Positions 38,773 through 49,838 of a stretch of DNA of 64,000 nucleotides are shown piece by piece. The stretch lies in the NCBI GenBank assembly GCA_020847975.1, contig JADLBD010000008.1, positions 20,703 through 84,702 of the forward strand. The letters run 5' to 3'. The notes below the pieces were generated by a model. That model searched no databases. It was given only the letters and a program-made list of their open reading frames with translations, and was not told the DNA's origin. Each line of letters begins with the position of its first letter. Within the stretch, counting starts at the first letter, position 1. A program made the translations under genes and the position numbers. Source of the DNA: Bryobacterales bacterium. GTDB taxonomy: Bacteria; Acidobacteriota; Terriglobia; Bryobacterales; Bryobacteraceae.

Positions 38773-40080
38773 ATGAACAGAAGAGAGTTTGTGACCACGC
38801 CCGTGGCGGCCGCTGCGATGTCATCGTCTGCTTTGGCGCAGGACGCCGTCAAATACGATACGCTCCTCAAGGGCGGGCATGTCATCGATCTCGCCAACCG
38901 CGTCAACCAGCCAATGGATGTGGCGATCCTCAACGGGAAAATCGCGCGCGTCGACCGCAACATTCCCGCTTCTGCCGGCAAGACCGTCGTGAACGTTTCA
39001 GGTTATTACGTGACGCCTGGACTCATTGACCTGCACATCTGTTGCTACTACACCCGGCTCGATCTTACTCCCTCCGTCATTGCCGATCATCATTGCCTGC
39101 CCTCCGGGGTCACCACCTGCTGCGACGGCGGAACCGCCGGAGCCGATAGCTTCGAGGACTTCAAGAAAATTATCGACCGCTCAAAAATGCGAATCCTCTC
39201 CTTCCTCAATATCGCCGCCCCCGGTGCGCAGTCCGGCGGCGCCGAGCAGGATCCGGCTCAGTTCAAAGTGCAGCTTGCCGCCGATACCGCGAAAAAATAT
39301 TCCAATCTCATCGTGGGCTTCAAGACCGGCCACTATGGAGGGAAATTCAGTGAAACGCGCCTCCCGTGGGCCTCCATGGACGCCGTTGTCGAGGCGGGCC
39401 GTTTGACCGGCCTGCCCGTGTTGGCGGATTTCACACCCCAGCCCGCCCAGGGCAAGTTCCCCGCACGAAGCTACCGCGAATTCCTCCTCGAGAAAATGCG
39501 CCCCGGCGATATTGTCACTCACTGCCTGGCCGATCGCTATGCCTTCCTTACCGAAGACGGCAAGCTCAATCCGGATGTGGCCAAAGCAAGAGCGCGAGGT
39601 ATCAAATTCGACCTCGGACACGCCGCCGGGAGCTTCAACCTCAGGCGGGTAGTCCCTGCGGTGCAGCAGGGCTTCATCCCCGATTCCATTAGCGCCGACC
39701 TCTTCGCGGATACACCCTACACCGTGGGCATCAATCTCGCCAACGTCATGTCGAAGTTCCTTTGCCTCGGCGTGCCGCTCGAAGAAGTTATCCGCCGGAC
39801 AACAGTGAATCCCGCCCAGATGATCCACCGGCCCGAATTGGGCACCCTCAGCGTCGGATCCGCCGCCGACATCGCCGTCTTCGAGATCCTCAAAGGCAAG
39901 TTCGCCTACCTCGGCTCCTTCGGCGGCAAAATCGTAGGCAATCAGAAGCTCCAATGCACCCTCACCATGTTCGGCGGCAAGATTCTATACGACCACCCCT
40001 ACGGCCTCAGTGTCCCCCTCTGGCAGGACATCCCGAAAGACTCACGCTATTGGGTAGACACAACAAGGCAAAAGTCCTGA
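38773..40080 (+). CDS. Amidohydrolase/dihydroorotase-like metal-dependent hydrolase with Tat-like signal
   Basis: MNRREFVTTPVAAAAMSSSALAQ...DTLLKGGHVIDLANRVNQPMDVAILNGKIARV...YVTPGLIDLHIC. Confidence 0.85.
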   Translation: MNRREFVTTPVAAAAMSSSALAQDAVKYDTLLKGGHVIDLANRVNQPMDVAILNGKIARVDRNIPASAGKTVVNVSGYYVTPGLIDLHICCYYTRLDLTPSVIADHHCLPSGVTTCCDGGTAGADSFEDFKKIIDRSKMRILSFLNIAAPGAQSGGAEQDPAQFKVQLAADTAKKYSNLIVGFKTGHYGGKFSETRLPWASMDAVVEAGRLTGLPVLADFTPQPAQGKFPARSYREFLLEKMRPGDIVTHCLADRYAFLTEDGKLNPDVAKARARGIKFDLGHAAGSFNLRRVVPAVQQGFIPDSISADLFADTPYTVGINLANVMSKFLCLGVPLEEVIRRTTVNPAQMIHRPELGTLSVGSAADIAVFEILKGKFAYLGSFGGKIVGNQKLQCTLTMFGGKILYDHPYGLSVPLWQDIPKDSRYWVDTTRQKS

Positions 40081-40110
40081 CCCGAACCTCCCGCCACGCT
40101 CCACGTGTGG

Positions 40111-40454
40111 CCCCGGCTGAAAGCCGAAAGCCAACCGCTGATAGCCCACCCCGGCTGACCAGCCCAAAACCGACCGTCGATAGCCCACCCCGGCTAAAAG
40201 CCGAAAGCCGACCGCCAATTGCTCGCCCCGGCTGACAGCCCAAAACCGACCGCCGATAGCCCACCCCGGCTGAAAGCCGAAAGCCGACCGCCAATTGCTC
40301 GCCCCGGCTGACAGCCCAAAACCGACAGCCGATAGCCCACCCCGGCTAAAAGCCGAAAGCCGACCCGCCGATAGCCCACCCCGGCTGAAAGCCGAAAGCC
40401 GACCGCCAATTGCTCGCCCCGGCTGAAGGCTGAAAGCCGATCGCTGAATAGCCG
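40111..40454. repeat. 38-bp tandem repeat array, about 9 units of two alternating variants
   Basis: Units such as ccccggctgaaagccgaaagccgaccgccaattgctcg and ccccggctgacagcccaaaaccgaccgccgatagccca, contiguous without spacers. Confidence 0.9.
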
Positions 40455-40544
40455 CAACTGAATAGCCGCAATCGCTGGTAGCTGCCCGCCAGTGATATAA
40501 TCCCGATAGCATCGAGGAATCTCCGCCGGATAGGAGTTTTTGCC

Positions 40545-40865
40545 ATGCGTATACGGCTCCGGCTCCGCTTTTGGAACTTTGATTATCCGTGGTTTCCCGC
40601 TCCCAGCAACCGGGTGCCGGTTCGTAGATTTCCCGGGATCAGCCCGGAAATCCTCGAAATCCTCGTCTGCCCTTTGTGCAAAGCAAGACTCGAGCTGGCC
40701 GCATCAAGCTCCGATTTGGAATGTCTTTCCTGCCATCGCATCTACCCCGTTTTCGATGGGGTCCCGGTGATGTATATGGCGGAATCCCGCATCGAGAACC
40801 CGTTCAGCCATGACCTGCCCAGAGCGGGATGGAAACGGACACCGCTGCCCGCGCAGGGTGACTGA
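40545..40865 (+). CDS. Trm112 family protein
   Basis: ISPEILEILVCPLCKARLELAASSSDLECLSCHRIYPVFDGVPVMYMAESR (CxxC...CxxC zinc motif). Confidence 0.8.
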   Translation: MRIRLRLRFWNFDYPWFPAPSNRVPVRRFPGISPEILEILVCPLCKARLELAASSSDLECLSCHRIYPVFDGVPVMYMAESRIENPFSHDLPRAGWKRTPLPAQGD

Positions 40866-40888
40866 AATCGCGATATCCTGACCATTTC

Positions 40889-41881
40889 ATGACTGTTTTC
40901 TGCCGTCGCGAGTGGATCCTTCTCTGTGCCGCTGGGGCTGCCGCTGCGGGTGCCGCTGCAACTCGCCGGGAGTGGGAACGACAGCGGCCTAACGTGCTCC
41001 AGCGGATGCAGGAGGTGATGGGCCCACTGCCCAAAATCAAAGGCGCCCCCTCCCTCGACACAGGAAAGGAATTCGACGACGGCACGCACATCCGCCGCCA
41101 CATCCGCTACGAGGCGGAACCGGGGGATTGGGTGCCGGCGTGGCTGCTGCTTCCAAAATCGCGGCGCGGGCGCGGGCCCGCTGTTCTGTGCCTGCATCAG
41201 ACCACGCGGATCGGGAAAGACGAGCCGGCGGGTCTCGGCGGCAAAGAGAATCTGCATTACGCAAGTGAGCTGGCCGCACGAGGCTATGTCACTCTGGCGC
41301 CGGACTATCCGAACTTCGGCGAATATTCAATTGATGTCTACGCAAAAGGCTACGCCAGCGCGACGATGAAGGGGATACTGAACCACATGCGCGCGGTGGA
41401 TGCGCTCCGCGGATTGCCGGCGGTGGATAGCAGGCGGATCGGCGTTTGCGGCCATTCGCTCGGCGGCCACAACTCACTGTTCGTGGCCGCGTTTGACCCG
41501 CGTATCCGAGCCGTGGTGACAAGCTGCGGATTCACGTCGTTTGCCAGGTACTATCACGGCGATCTTACCGGATGGAGCCACAAGGGCTATATGCCGCGCA
41601 TCGCCTCAGTGTATGGGAAGTCGCCGGCGAAGATGCCCTTCGACTTTCCGGACGTGCTCTCTGTCATCGCGCCGCGGCCCATCTTCGTAAACGCGCCCAC
41701 GGCTGACAGCAACTTCGACATGAGCGGTGTGGACGATTGCGTGAACGCGGCGCGTAGGGTGTACGAAGGGGTGTATCACGCGGATCGGGCGATTGTGGTG
41801 GAACACCCGGAAAGCGCTCACGATTTTCCGCCGCCTGTGCGCACACGCGCCTACGAGTTCCTGGACGCAAGACTCCGCTAA
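40889..41881 (+). CDS. Alpha/beta hydrolase (dienelactone hydrolase / acetyl-esterase-like)
   Basis: [11 protein letters not shown]...[38 protein letters not shown] nucleophile elbow. Confidence 0.85.
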   Translation: MTVFCRREWILLCAAGAAAAGAAATRREWERQRPNVLQRMQEVMGPLPKIKGAPSLDTGKEFDDGTHIRRHIRYEAEPGDWVPAWLLLPKSRRGRGPAVLCLHQTTRIGKDEPAGLGGKENLHYASELAARGYVTLAPDYPNFGEYSIDVYAKGYASATMKGILNHMRAVDALRGLPAVDSRRIGVCGHSLGGHNSLFVAAFDPRIRAVVTSCGFTSFARYYHGDLTGWSHKGYMPRIASVYGKSPAKMPFDFPDVLSVIAPRPIFVNAPTADSNFDMSGVDDCVNAARRVYEGVYHADRAIVVEHPESAHDFPPPVRTRAYEFLDARLR

Positions 41882-43158
41882 CGGAGTCCGGCGCGCGCGG
41901 TGATCACCTCGGCGTTCAAATAGGGACGCAAGACTTCCGGCACCACGACGCTGCCATCGGCCTGCTGGTAGTTTTCGACGATGGCCACCCAGGTGCGCCC
42001 GACGGCGAGGCCGCTGCCGTTCAAGGTGTGCGCGAATTCGGATTTCTTCCCGCTCCTGGCGCGGATGGAGGCGCGCCGTGCCTGGAAGGCCTCGAAGTTC
42101 GAACAGGAGGAAATCTCGCGGAACGCATTCTGTCCCGGCAGCCAGACTTCGAGATCGTACGTCTTCGCCGAAGAAAAACCGAGGTCCGCTGTGCACAGCA
42201 CCACTCTGCGGAAGGCCAGGCCCAACCGCTCCAGGATATTCTCGGCGTCGGAGGTGAGTTTCTCCAACTGCTCGTAGCTTTGGTCAGCGCGCGTGAACTT
42301 CACCAGTTCCACCTTCTGGAACTGATGCTGGCGGATGATGCCGCGCACGTCCTTGCCATAGGAGCCGGCTTCACTGCGGAAGCAGGGCGTGTAGGCACAG
42401 AGGCTGATGGGCAGCTTTTCCGCATCGAGCGTCTCGTCTCGATAGAGGTTCGTAACCGGCACTTCCGCCGTGGGAGCGAGCCAGAAATCGAAGTTCTCGC
42501 ACTTGAACAGGTCCGCGGCGAACTTCGGCAACTGCCCGGTGCCGAAGAGGCTCGCCGAGTTTACCAGAAACGGCGGCAGCACCTCGGTATAGCCATGCTC
42601 GCGGGTGTGCACGTCGAGCATGAAGTTGATGAGCGCCCGCTCGAGCCGCGCCCCGATTCCCCAATACACGGCAAAGCGCGCCCCGGTGACTTTCGCCGCG
42701 CGCTCGAAGTCGAGTATACCCAGTTCCGGTCCCAGGTCCCAGTGGGCCTTGGGAGGGAAGGAAAACTCCGGCAGCGTCCCTTTACGGTGGATCTCGACGT
42801 TGTCCGCTTCGCCCTTGCCCACGGGCACGGATTCGTGAGGGATGTTGGGGATAGCCGTCATGAGGTTGCGGAACTCCTCGTCCACAGCCTTCACCTGCTC
42901 TTCCAACTGGCCGATGGTCTCGCCGATGGCCCGCACTTCCGCCTGCTGGGCAGTGGTATCGACACCTTGTTTGCGGAGCTTGGCGATCTCCTGAGACTCG
43001 GTGTTGCGCTTGGCGCGCAAGGTCTCCATCTCGGTAAGCGCGGCGCGTCGCCGGGCATCGAGGTCGCGGAAATGCGCCGTATCAAGGGTCTGACCGCGGG
43101 TGGCGAGGCGCTCCGCGATGGCATCCAGATTGGTACGAAAGTAAGAAAGATCGTGCAT
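41878..43158 (-). CDS. serS: Seryl-tRNA synthetase
   Basis: [26 protein letters not shown]...[18 protein letters not shown]...[24 protein letters not shown]...[30 protein letters not shown]. Confidence 0.97.
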   Translation of the reverse strand: MHDLSYFRTNLDAIAERLATRGQTLDTAHFRDLDARRRAALTEMETLRAKRNTESQEIAKLRKQGVDTTAQQAEVRAIGETIGQLEEQVKAVDEEFRNLMTAIPNIPHESVPVGKGEADNVEIHRKGTLPEFSFPPKAHWDLGPELGILDFERAAKVTGARFAVYWGIGARLERALINFMLDVHTREHGYTEVLPPFLVNSASLFGTGQLPKFAADLFKCENFDFWLAPTAEVPVTNLYRDETLDAEKLPISLCAYTPCFRSEAGSYGKDVRGIIRQHQFQKVELVKFTRADQSYEQLEKLTSDAENILERLGLAFRRVVLCTADLGFSSAKTYDLEVWLPGQNAFREISSCSNFEAFQARRASIRARSGKKSEFAHTLNGSGLAVGRTWVAIVENYQQADGSVVVPEVLRPYLNAEVITARAGLR

Positions 43159-43228
43159 GGGTAACGGAAATGGGTGGAATCTTCTATTGTACGCTCCCCG
43201 GGGGGTTGCCTCTGATACCATTAGTCGG

Positions 43229-44359
43229 ATGATCACTACCCGGCGCACTTTCCTGACCTTGCTTGGCTCCCTTCCCGCTGCCCGTGGGGCAATGGCTTCG
43301 AACAATTACATCGTTTATTACGGCGACTATACGCAGAAGTCTTCCAAGGGGATTTACTATGACCGCTTCGATGCGGCGACCGGGAAAGCCACGGAACCTC
43401 AACTTGCCGCGGAAATGAGCAACCCCAGTTTCGTGGCGCTGCACCCGAACGGGAAAAATCTATACGCCGTCAGCGAAATGGGCGCTGGTGCCAACAATGT
43501 CACAGCCTTCGCCATCGACCGGTCCAGCGGGAAACTGCGCAAACTGAACACGGTGTCCAGCAAAGGTACCATGCCCTGCCACCTCAACGTGGACTGGAGC
43601 GGACGCGCACTGGCGGTGGCGAATTACGGCAGCGGCAGCGTCGCCGTGATGGCCCTGAAGCCGGACGGCAGTCTGACGGAGCCGGCTTCCTTCATTCAGC
43701 ACAAGGGCAAGAGCGTCGATCCGCAGCGCCAGGAAGGTCCCCACGCGCATTCGGTGAACATCTCGAAGGACAACCGTTTTCTGATTGTGGGAGATCTGGG
43801 GTTGGATGAAGTGCTCGTCTATAAGTTCGATGCCGCCACTGCCACAATCACTCCGAATAATCCTCCCTTCGCCAAGGTGAAACCCGGCTCGGGACCGCGG
43901 CACTTCACGTTCCACCCGAGCGGGAAGTACGGCTATGTCATCAATGAAATGGCCTCCACGGTGACAGCGTTCACCTGGGACGGCGCGCGCGGAGTGCTGA
44001 AGGAGATCCAGACGATTTCGACGCTGCCGGACGGATATAAAGGCGACACCACGACGGCGGAAGTGGTGGCGCATCCCAACGGGAAGTTCCTTTATGGCTC
44101 GAACCGCGGCCACGACAGCCTGGCCCTGTTCGCGATTGCCGCGAACGGAACCCTCCGGCGCATGGAGAACATTCCGACGCAAGGCAGGATTCCCCGTAAT
44201 TTCGCCATCGACCCCACGGGCAAGTGGCTGTTCGCGGCAAATCAGGAGTCGGACAACGTGGTCATCTTCTCGGTGGATGGCAACACGGGACATCTCACCG
44301 CCACAGGCCAGCAACTGAAGATGGGCAGTCCGGTGTGCGTGCGGTTCCTCGCGCTGTAG
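43229..44359 (+). CDS. Lactonase family (6-phosphogluconolactonase-like beta-propeller)
   Basis: [20 protein letters not shown]...[32 protein letters not shown]...[21 protein letters not shown]; Tat-like N-terminus. Confidence 0.9.
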   Translation: MITTRRTFLTLLGSLPAARGAMASNNYIVYYGDYTQKSSKGIYYDRFDAATGKATEPQLAAEMSNPSFVALHPNGKNLYAVSEMGAGANNVTAFAIDRSSGKLRKLNTVSSKGTMPCHLNVDWSGRALAVANYGSGSVAVMALKPDGSLTEPASFIQHKGKSVDPQRQEGPHAHSVNISKDNRFLIVGDLGLDEVLVYKFDAATATITPNNPPFAKVKPGSGPRHFTFHPSGKYGYVINEMASTVTAFTWDGARGVLKEIQTISTLPDGYKGDTTTAEVVAHPNGKFLYGSNRGHDSLALFAIAANGTLRRMENIPTQGRIPRNFAIDPTGKWLFAANQESDNVVIFSVDGNTGHLTATGQQLKMGSPVCVRFLAL

Positions 44360-44422
44360 ATTCTTGTTTTGGCTGAAAGGAATTCGGCCGGAAGGCAATT
44401 TCCAGGCAGAGGTATTTTCTGC

Positions 44423-45931
44423 ATGTGCCAGCGCGACCGGCTGATATTCTTTTTCTTCGCTTTCGGCGCCGCCCTTGCGGGGCAGCCGAGCCTCACCATT
44501 TACAACCAGCGATTTGCCGTGGTGCGAGACCTGATCCCGCTCGATCTGAAGCAGGGCATCAATACAATCCGATTCAGTGGCGCCACCGTGCACCTGGAGC
44601 CGGATTCGGTCATCCTGCGCGACCCGAGCGGCGGGACAGCGCTCAAGATCCTGGAGCAGAATTTCCGTGCCGAGCCCATTTCCGAAGCATTACTGCTTTC
44701 GCTGTTCGAAGGCAAGGAGATCGAGTTTGAGGAGACAGTGGGAGCCAGCGGGCAGAAGCGCCTGATTCGCGGCAGGATCATCCGCAGCGGGTACGTGCCG
44801 CACTCGGCGGCAATGGGCCAATACGGCTACCAGTACGCGGCGTATCAGAATGCCTATTCCCAAAGCGGCGGAGGACAGCCGATAGTCGAGGTAGAGGGCA
44901 AACTCTACTTCCACCTTCCGGGGCGGCCGGTGTTCCCTGCCCTGGGCGACGACACCATCCTCAAGCCGGCGCTCGACTGGCGCATCCATGTTGACCGGGC
45001 CGCGAAACTCAATGCGGAATTGAGCTACGTGTCGGGCGGTATGAGTTGGAAGGCCGATTACAACCTGGTGGCCCCCGAACAGGGGGATACGCTGGACATC
45101 GTGGGGTGGGTGACGATGGACAACCAAAGCGGCAAGGATTTCGAGAATGCCCGCATCAAACTGGTGGCCGGGGATGTCAGCAAGATTCAGCCAGGCCGGG
45201 ACGCACGCGACCAAATGATGATGTCAAGAGCGGAAGTGGCGGGAGGGATAGCGCCCTCCGTCACGGAGCGTTCTTTCGATGAATACCATCTCTATACGCT
45301 ACCGCTCGCGACGACGCTGCACGACCGCGAGACGAAGCAGGTGGAGTTTCTTCGCGCCGCGAAGGTGGCTTCCCAGCGGCTGTACGTTTACGACGGAGCG
45401 AGGATTGGGACGCGGTACGCGGGATGGGATGCGGCCACTATCCGCACGCAGCCCGAGTACGGCACCGAATCGAATCCCAAGGTGTGGGTGATGCGGGAGT
45501 TTCTGAACAGCGAGGCCAACGGACTTGGCATTGCCTTGCCGAAGGGCCGCGCGCGATTTTATCGCCGCGACCAGGGCGGGCAACTCGAGTTCACGGGAGA
45601 GAACAACATCGACCATACCCCGAGGAATGAAAAGGTGCGCGTGTACACCGGCGATGCCTTCGACATCGTGGGGGAGCGGCGGCGGACGAACTTCCAGATC
45701 GACCACAACCAGCGATGGGTTGAGGAGAGCTTCGAGATCAAACTGAGGAACCATAAGCGGGAAGCGGCGGAGGTGCGTGTAGTGGAGCACCTTTACCGCT
45801 GGAGCAATTGGCGCTTGATCAGCCAGACCTTGCCGTTCACCAAGAAAGACAGCCAGGCGATTGAGTTTGTGGCGAGACTCCAGCCCGAACAGGAGCAGGC
45901 GCTGAGCTATACGGTGCACTACTCGTGGTAG
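44423..45931 (+). CDS. DUF4139-type protein
   Basis: LTIYNQRFAVVRDLIPLDLKQGINTIRFSGATVHLEPDSVILRDP...ELSYVSGGMSWKADYNLVAP...VGWVTMDNQSGKDFENARIKLVAGDV. Confidence 0.8.
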   Translation: MCQRDRLIFFFFAFGAALAGQPSLTIYNQRFAVVRDLIPLDLKQGINTIRFSGATVHLEPDSVILRDPSGGTALKILEQNFRAEPISEALLLSLFEGKEIEFEETVGASGQKRLIRGRIIRSGYVPHSAAMGQYGYQYAAYQNAYSQSGGGQPIVEVEGKLYFHLPGRPVFPALGDDTILKPALDWRIHVDRAAKLNAELSYVSGGMSWKADYNLVAPEQGDTLDIVGWVTMDNQSGKDFENARIKLVAGDVSKIQPGRDARDQMMMSRAEVAGGIAPSVTERSFDEYHLYTLPLATTLHDRETKQVEFLRAAKVASQRLYVYDGARIGTRYAGWDAATIRTQPEYGTESNPKVWVMREFLNSEANGLGIALPKGRARFYRRDQGGQLEFTGENNIDHTPRNEKVRVYTGDAFDIVGERRRTNFQIDHNQRWVEESFEIKLRNHKREAAEVRVVEHLYRWSNWRLISQTLPFTKKDSQAIEFVARLQPEQEQALSYTVHYSW

Positions 45932-46369
45932 GGGGTCGGCATTGACGTGACCGGCAGGACATCCGGGAATCGAGGGAGGCCTTGGGGCTACACTCGATGA
46001 AGCACCTATGAATCGAAAGGCTTCCCCCAGCCGCTTTGCCCGGCCCAAAAGAAGTCTGCATCGAGACTGGCACAACGGTGCGGATTGTGCCCGGTGGGAG
46101 AGTGACTTTCAGTGCGAGGGGACTGGCGGTATCGCCGACTTTCGTACCGCGATCCAAGAACTGGAATCCCTGGAGCCTGTATCGATGGCCATTCATGCCT
46201 CCGCAGCGGCCAGAACCTCGTTGCCGGCGTTGGAGATATCGAGGATGATGCATTTCACCAAGAAGTTGGATGCACTGATTGATCTGGTGGAGGCGACCAC
46301 GGATGCCCTGGCTGCTACGTGGGATTCAACGAGGGTAAGGAGCGGCGGCGAAGACTCTGAACCCACGAT

Positions 46370-46843
46370 TCAGTGAACGTTCCGGACCAGCCCCATCCTG
46401 CCGAGAAGTCTCTTGATCCGTGATTTTCGGGAGATGGGAGCCGCCGGGTCAATACTAATGGAGCACGGCGAGACGATGGACAACCTCATCGCTGGAAGCT
46501 CTACAGCAGCGCCATGTTCCAACCTCACGTCCTTGATGGTTTCGGATTTGAAGCCGAAGCCACCGGAGACAAATCCAACGAAGGTGACATCGTACAAACC
46601 GGCTTTGGCGAGGAACTCGAAGGTACCGTCATCGGAGGTTGTCGTCGACGCAGGCAATTCCGTGGAGGCTGCTTTCGAAAGCCTGACCGTCAGGCGTGGG
46701 ATGACTGCGCCAGTGGGGTCCGTCACAAGACCGGAGATCCTCCCCTCGCCGGCGGCCGCGTGGGCGGCAAGGAGGAGGAGGATCAGCACCTTGGGGTTAG
46801 AAGCTGAGAACCAGGTGCCAGATGTAGAAGTAGGCAAGGGCAT
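46370..46843 (-). CDS. Secreted carboxypeptidase-regulatory-like domain protein
   Basis: VLILLLLAAHAAAGEGRISGLVTDPTGAVIPRLTVRLSKAASTELPASTTTSDDGTFEFLAKAGLYDVTF. Confidence 0.7.
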   Translation of the reverse strand: MPLPTSTSGTWFSASNPKVLILLLLAAHAAAGEGRISGLVTDPTGAVIPRLTVRLSKAASTELPASTTTSDDGTFEFLAKAGLYDVTFVGFVSGGFGFKSETIKDVRLEHGAAVELPAMRLSIVSPCSISIDPAAPISRKSRIKRLLGRMGLVRNVH

Positions 46844-48203
46844 CGACATTCTCCCAAATCTGCTTGCAGAGCGCGGGATCGCCGGTGATGGAGGGGATCT
46901 CCTTTCGCCTGGCGTCCCAAGTGAGGCAGGCTCCTGGCGGGATCTTCCCCGCCGGCAATATGGGGGCAGGCGGGCGATTTTCAGGGGGCGGGGGTGGTGG
47001 ACCATCGTTCGGCGCTGATGAGTAGACGCCGTACTCGAGGGTGAAATCCGTCATGGCCTGGACGTTCTCCACGGTAGCGTCGTTCTGCATGATGGCCGAC
47101 GCGTCCATGATGTATCCGCCGTTTTCCCCGCAGGTGTCGATGAGGAACTTGCAATGCGCCCTCACCTGCTCGGGAGTTCCGAAGGCGAGCAACGCATTGG
47201 TCATGCCGCCGGACAGGCAGAATTTTGAGCCGAGTTTCTTTGCGCAAAGGACCGGGTCGGCGCGATCCATGTGATAGATGATGGAGCCAGAGGGAAGTTC
47301 CGCAAAGGCGTCCAGATGGGCATCCCATTTGCCTTCGGCATAAAACAGGGTCTGGTTGCCGTGTGCCCAGATCGCTTCCACAATCGGCTTCAGCGTGGGC
47401 CAGTAGAACGTCCGGAAGTGCTCGTGGGAGATGAAGGGGACGCAGCCGCGGTGCATCCAAATGGGTATGGGAATGTTGCGCGCCGGATCGAGGCCTGAGA
47501 GCGCGATGAAGGCGAGATGAGGCATCAGCGCGTAACAGGCCTTTTCCACTTTGTCCGGTATCTCTTTCAGATCGAATGCCAGGCCGAGATAACCGCGGAA
47601 CTTGTCGGCGAGAATATCGAGCGGCGCCTTCAGCATGCCCGAGATTGACGAAACCGTCCCGCACTCTTCCTTCATACGCTCGATTTGGGGGCCGAAGGCA
47701 TTGAAGTAACTGGCCATGGCCCAAGCCGATTTCACGAGGGCGATGTCCCTTCGATAAGGGCCTTCCGCGAATTCGGCGGCGACGCGCGGAAGCCATGTGT
47801 TGTAGAGAAACGCCACCGGATCATCGATGAGTTCGTCGTATTCCTCGCGCCGCATCCAGGCGTTGATCTGATCCGGTTCGCGATACTGGAAACCGACCTC
47901 CGGACCGACGTCGATGCCGGGGATCGCGTAGTAGCGAAGACCGGCGGCCTGGGTAAGCCCCGTCCACACATAGACCATGTTGGGGACAACGGCGTCCCAG
48001 TCAAAGCCCCGGCAGCAGGCGATGACGGAATCAAACGCCTGATTGTAATCGTGGGCCAATTGCTGGGCGGTGTGGCCGGAGTACTTGGCGGTGAACTCGG
48101 CGGCGAACGGCCGGAGCGGGACGCGGTCCGGCTTTCGGTTGCGCATGGCGGTAACGTAGCGGTTGATCCGCTGCGCGTAGAGCTGATCGGTTGCGGTTGG
48201 CAT
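46797..48203 (-). CDS. Uroporphyrinogen decarboxylase-family protein
   Basis: MPTATDQLYAQRINRYVTAMRNRKPDRVPLRPFAAEF...GSIIYHMDRADPVLCAKKLGSKFCLSGGMTNALLAFGTPEQV. Confidence 0.75.
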   Translation of the reverse strand: MPTATDQLYAQRINRYVTAMRNRKPDRVPLRPFAAEFTAKYSGHTAQQLAHDYNQAFDSVIACCRGFDWDAVVPNMVYVWTGLTQAAGLRYYAIPGIDVGPEVGFQYREPDQINAWMRREEYDELIDDPVAFLYNTWLPRVAAEFAEGPYRRDIALVKSAWAMASYFNAFGPQIERMKEECGTVSSISGMLKAPLDILADKFRGYLGLAFDLKEIPDKVEKACYALMPHLAFIALSGLDPARNIPIPIWMHRGCVPFISHEHFRTFYWPTLKPIVEAIWAHGNQTLFYAEGKWDAHLDAFAELPSGSIIYHMDRADPVLCAKKLGSKFCLSGGMTNALLAFGTPEQVRAHCKFLIDTCGENGGYIMDASAIMQNDATVENVQAMTDFTLEYGVYSSAPNDGPPPPPPENRPPAPILPAGKIPPGACLTWDARRKEIPSITGDPALCKQIWENVDALAYFYIWHLVLSF

Positions 48204-48317
48204 TGCGGGCGCCTTCCCTGCCTCCAAAATGGCGGTGTTTGTGTTTTGTCTTCACGCCCAGTCTAGCGCCAAAGAGTGGTACAAAGTGATCGGTAGACCT
48301 TTCGGATTGGAGCGATC

Positions 48318-49763
48318 ATGCAGCGCCGCAAATTTCTCAGCTCGTCGTTGGCCGCGCTTACTCCCGCCGCGGCAAAGAAGATGATCGGAATTCAGGTGGG
48401 GGCCGTATCCTTTGTGGACGAAGGCGTGGAGCCTGTTCTGGATAATGTGCAGCAGCGGGCACACGTCAACACGTTGTTCATTGCCACGTTCACGTATGGC
48501 AGAGGCATCGCCGGGAGGCAGGTGCCCGGACAACCCCTACCCGATCATGGCAAGCAGGAATACGACCTGAACTACCATGGCGGCAACTATACGGTGATCC
48601 ATCCGCAGTATTACCGCAACACGGTGTTCCGCGATTTTCGTGCGCCGGGCCATGGGGATTATGACGTGCTGGAGGCGGTCCTGCCGGCAGTGAAGAAGCG
48701 CGGAATGAAGGTGATCTGCTGGTATGAGGACGTGTTCCGGAGCGATCTGCCGAACATCGGAAAGCTTCAGGAAAAGGAGTTGAACGGGCGCAACGCAACC
48801 ACTCTTTGTTTCAACAATCCGGATTATCGCGGTTTTCTCACGGGGCTGACGGAAGATTACGTACGTTCCTATCCGGTGGATGGGGTGATGTGGGGGAGCG
48901 AGCGGCAGGGGGCATTTTCGAATGCGCTCGGCGCCAGCCACGGAGGCGCCGGCCGTGACCCGGGCAGGGTTACCTGCTTCTGCGAATTTTGCCTGAAGAA
49001 GGGCCGCGCCCAGGGGATCAATACCGAGCGCGTCAAGCAGGGGTATCAGGAACTGGAAAAGTTCGTGAGAGCGGGAAGAGCGCGCCGGCGGCCGGTGGAC
49101 GGGTACTATGTCACGCTGTGGCGGTTGATGCTGCGCTACCCCGAGTTGCTGGCTTGGGAGATGTTCTGGACGGACTCTCTGCGGGAAACCTATCATGCCA
49201 TCTACGAAACGGCGAAGAAGGCCAATCCGAACGTAGGGGTGGGCTGGCACATCTGGCACAACAACTCGTTCAATCCGATCTACCGGGCCGAGCAGGATCT
49301 GCAAGCGATCGCGAAGCATTCGGACTTTCTGAAGATAGTGATGTATCACAACTGCGGAGGGGAGCGGATGGCGAGTTACATCGAGAGCGTCTCGAGTACG
49401 ATCTATGGCGACGTGCCGGCGCAGGAACTACTCGACTTTCACTATCGCGTCATGGACTACACGGAGAAAAACATGACGCAGATCCCGGGAGCGGGGCTTT
49501 CCTCGGATTACGTCTACCGGGAGGCGAAGCGGGCGCGGGCCGGCCTGGAGGGGACAAAGACACAACTATGGCCTGGCATCGACATGGACATTCCCACGGC
49601 AAAGGGCAACAGCAAGTCCACTCCGCAGGGCACGAGGGATGCGGTGCTGGCGGCATTCCGGGCCGGTGCGGATGGGGTGCTGCTATCGCGGAAGTATTCC
49701 GAGATGCGGCTGACGAACTTGAGCGGAGCGGGAGAGGCCGTCCGGCAGTTGGGGCTGGCGTAG
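48318..49763 (+). CDS. Tat-exported putative glycoside-hydrolase-like protein
   Basis: MQRRKFLSSSLAALTPAAAKK...VKKRGMKVICWYEDVFRSDLP...VDGVMWGSERQGAF; TIM-barrel-like pattern, family not certain. Confidence 0.6.
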   Translation: MQRRKFLSSSLAALTPAAAKKMIGIQVGAVSFVDEGVEPVLDNVQQRAHVNTLFIATFTYGRGIAGRQVPGQPLPDHGKQEYDLNYHGGNYTVIHPQYYRNTVFRDFRAPGHGDYDVLEAVLPAVKKRGMKVICWYEDVFRSDLPNIGKLQEKELNGRNATTLCFNNPDYRGFLTGLTEDYVRSYPVDGVMWGSERQGAFSNALGASHGGAGRDPGRVTCFCEFCLKKGRAQGINTERVKQGYQELEKFVRAGRARRRPVDGYYVTLWRLMLRYPELLAWEMFWTDSLRETYHAIYETAKKANPNVGVGWHIWHNNSFNPIYRAEQDLQAIAKHSDFLKIVMYHNCGGERMASYIESVSSTIYGDVPAQELLDFHYRVMDYTEKNMTQIPGAGLSSDYVYREAKRARAGLEGTKTQLWPGIDMDIPTAKGNSKSTPQGTRDAVLAAFRAGADGVLLSRKYSEMRLTNLSGAGEAVRQLGLA

Positions 49764-49838
49764 GTGGAAAGGCGGATTGATCCGCAGTGCGGACCAATCC
49801 GCAGGCCCACGGCCGAAGGAATAGCCTCTACGAGGCTT

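Noticed and set aside
40111-40454. Possible CRISPR array
   Set aside because: 38-bp units are contiguous with no unique spacers and no cas genes nearby; it is a tandem repeat.
40007-40546. Repetitive minus-strand ORFs (e.g. GRLSAFSRGGLSAVGFGLSAGASNW)
   Set aside because: Generated by the 38-bp tandem repeat; no start context or conserved domain.
45837-46376. Small ORFs on both strands between the DUF4139 and carboxypeptidase-like genes
   Set aside because: Overlapping in several frames, no domain, no clear start; treated as intergenic.
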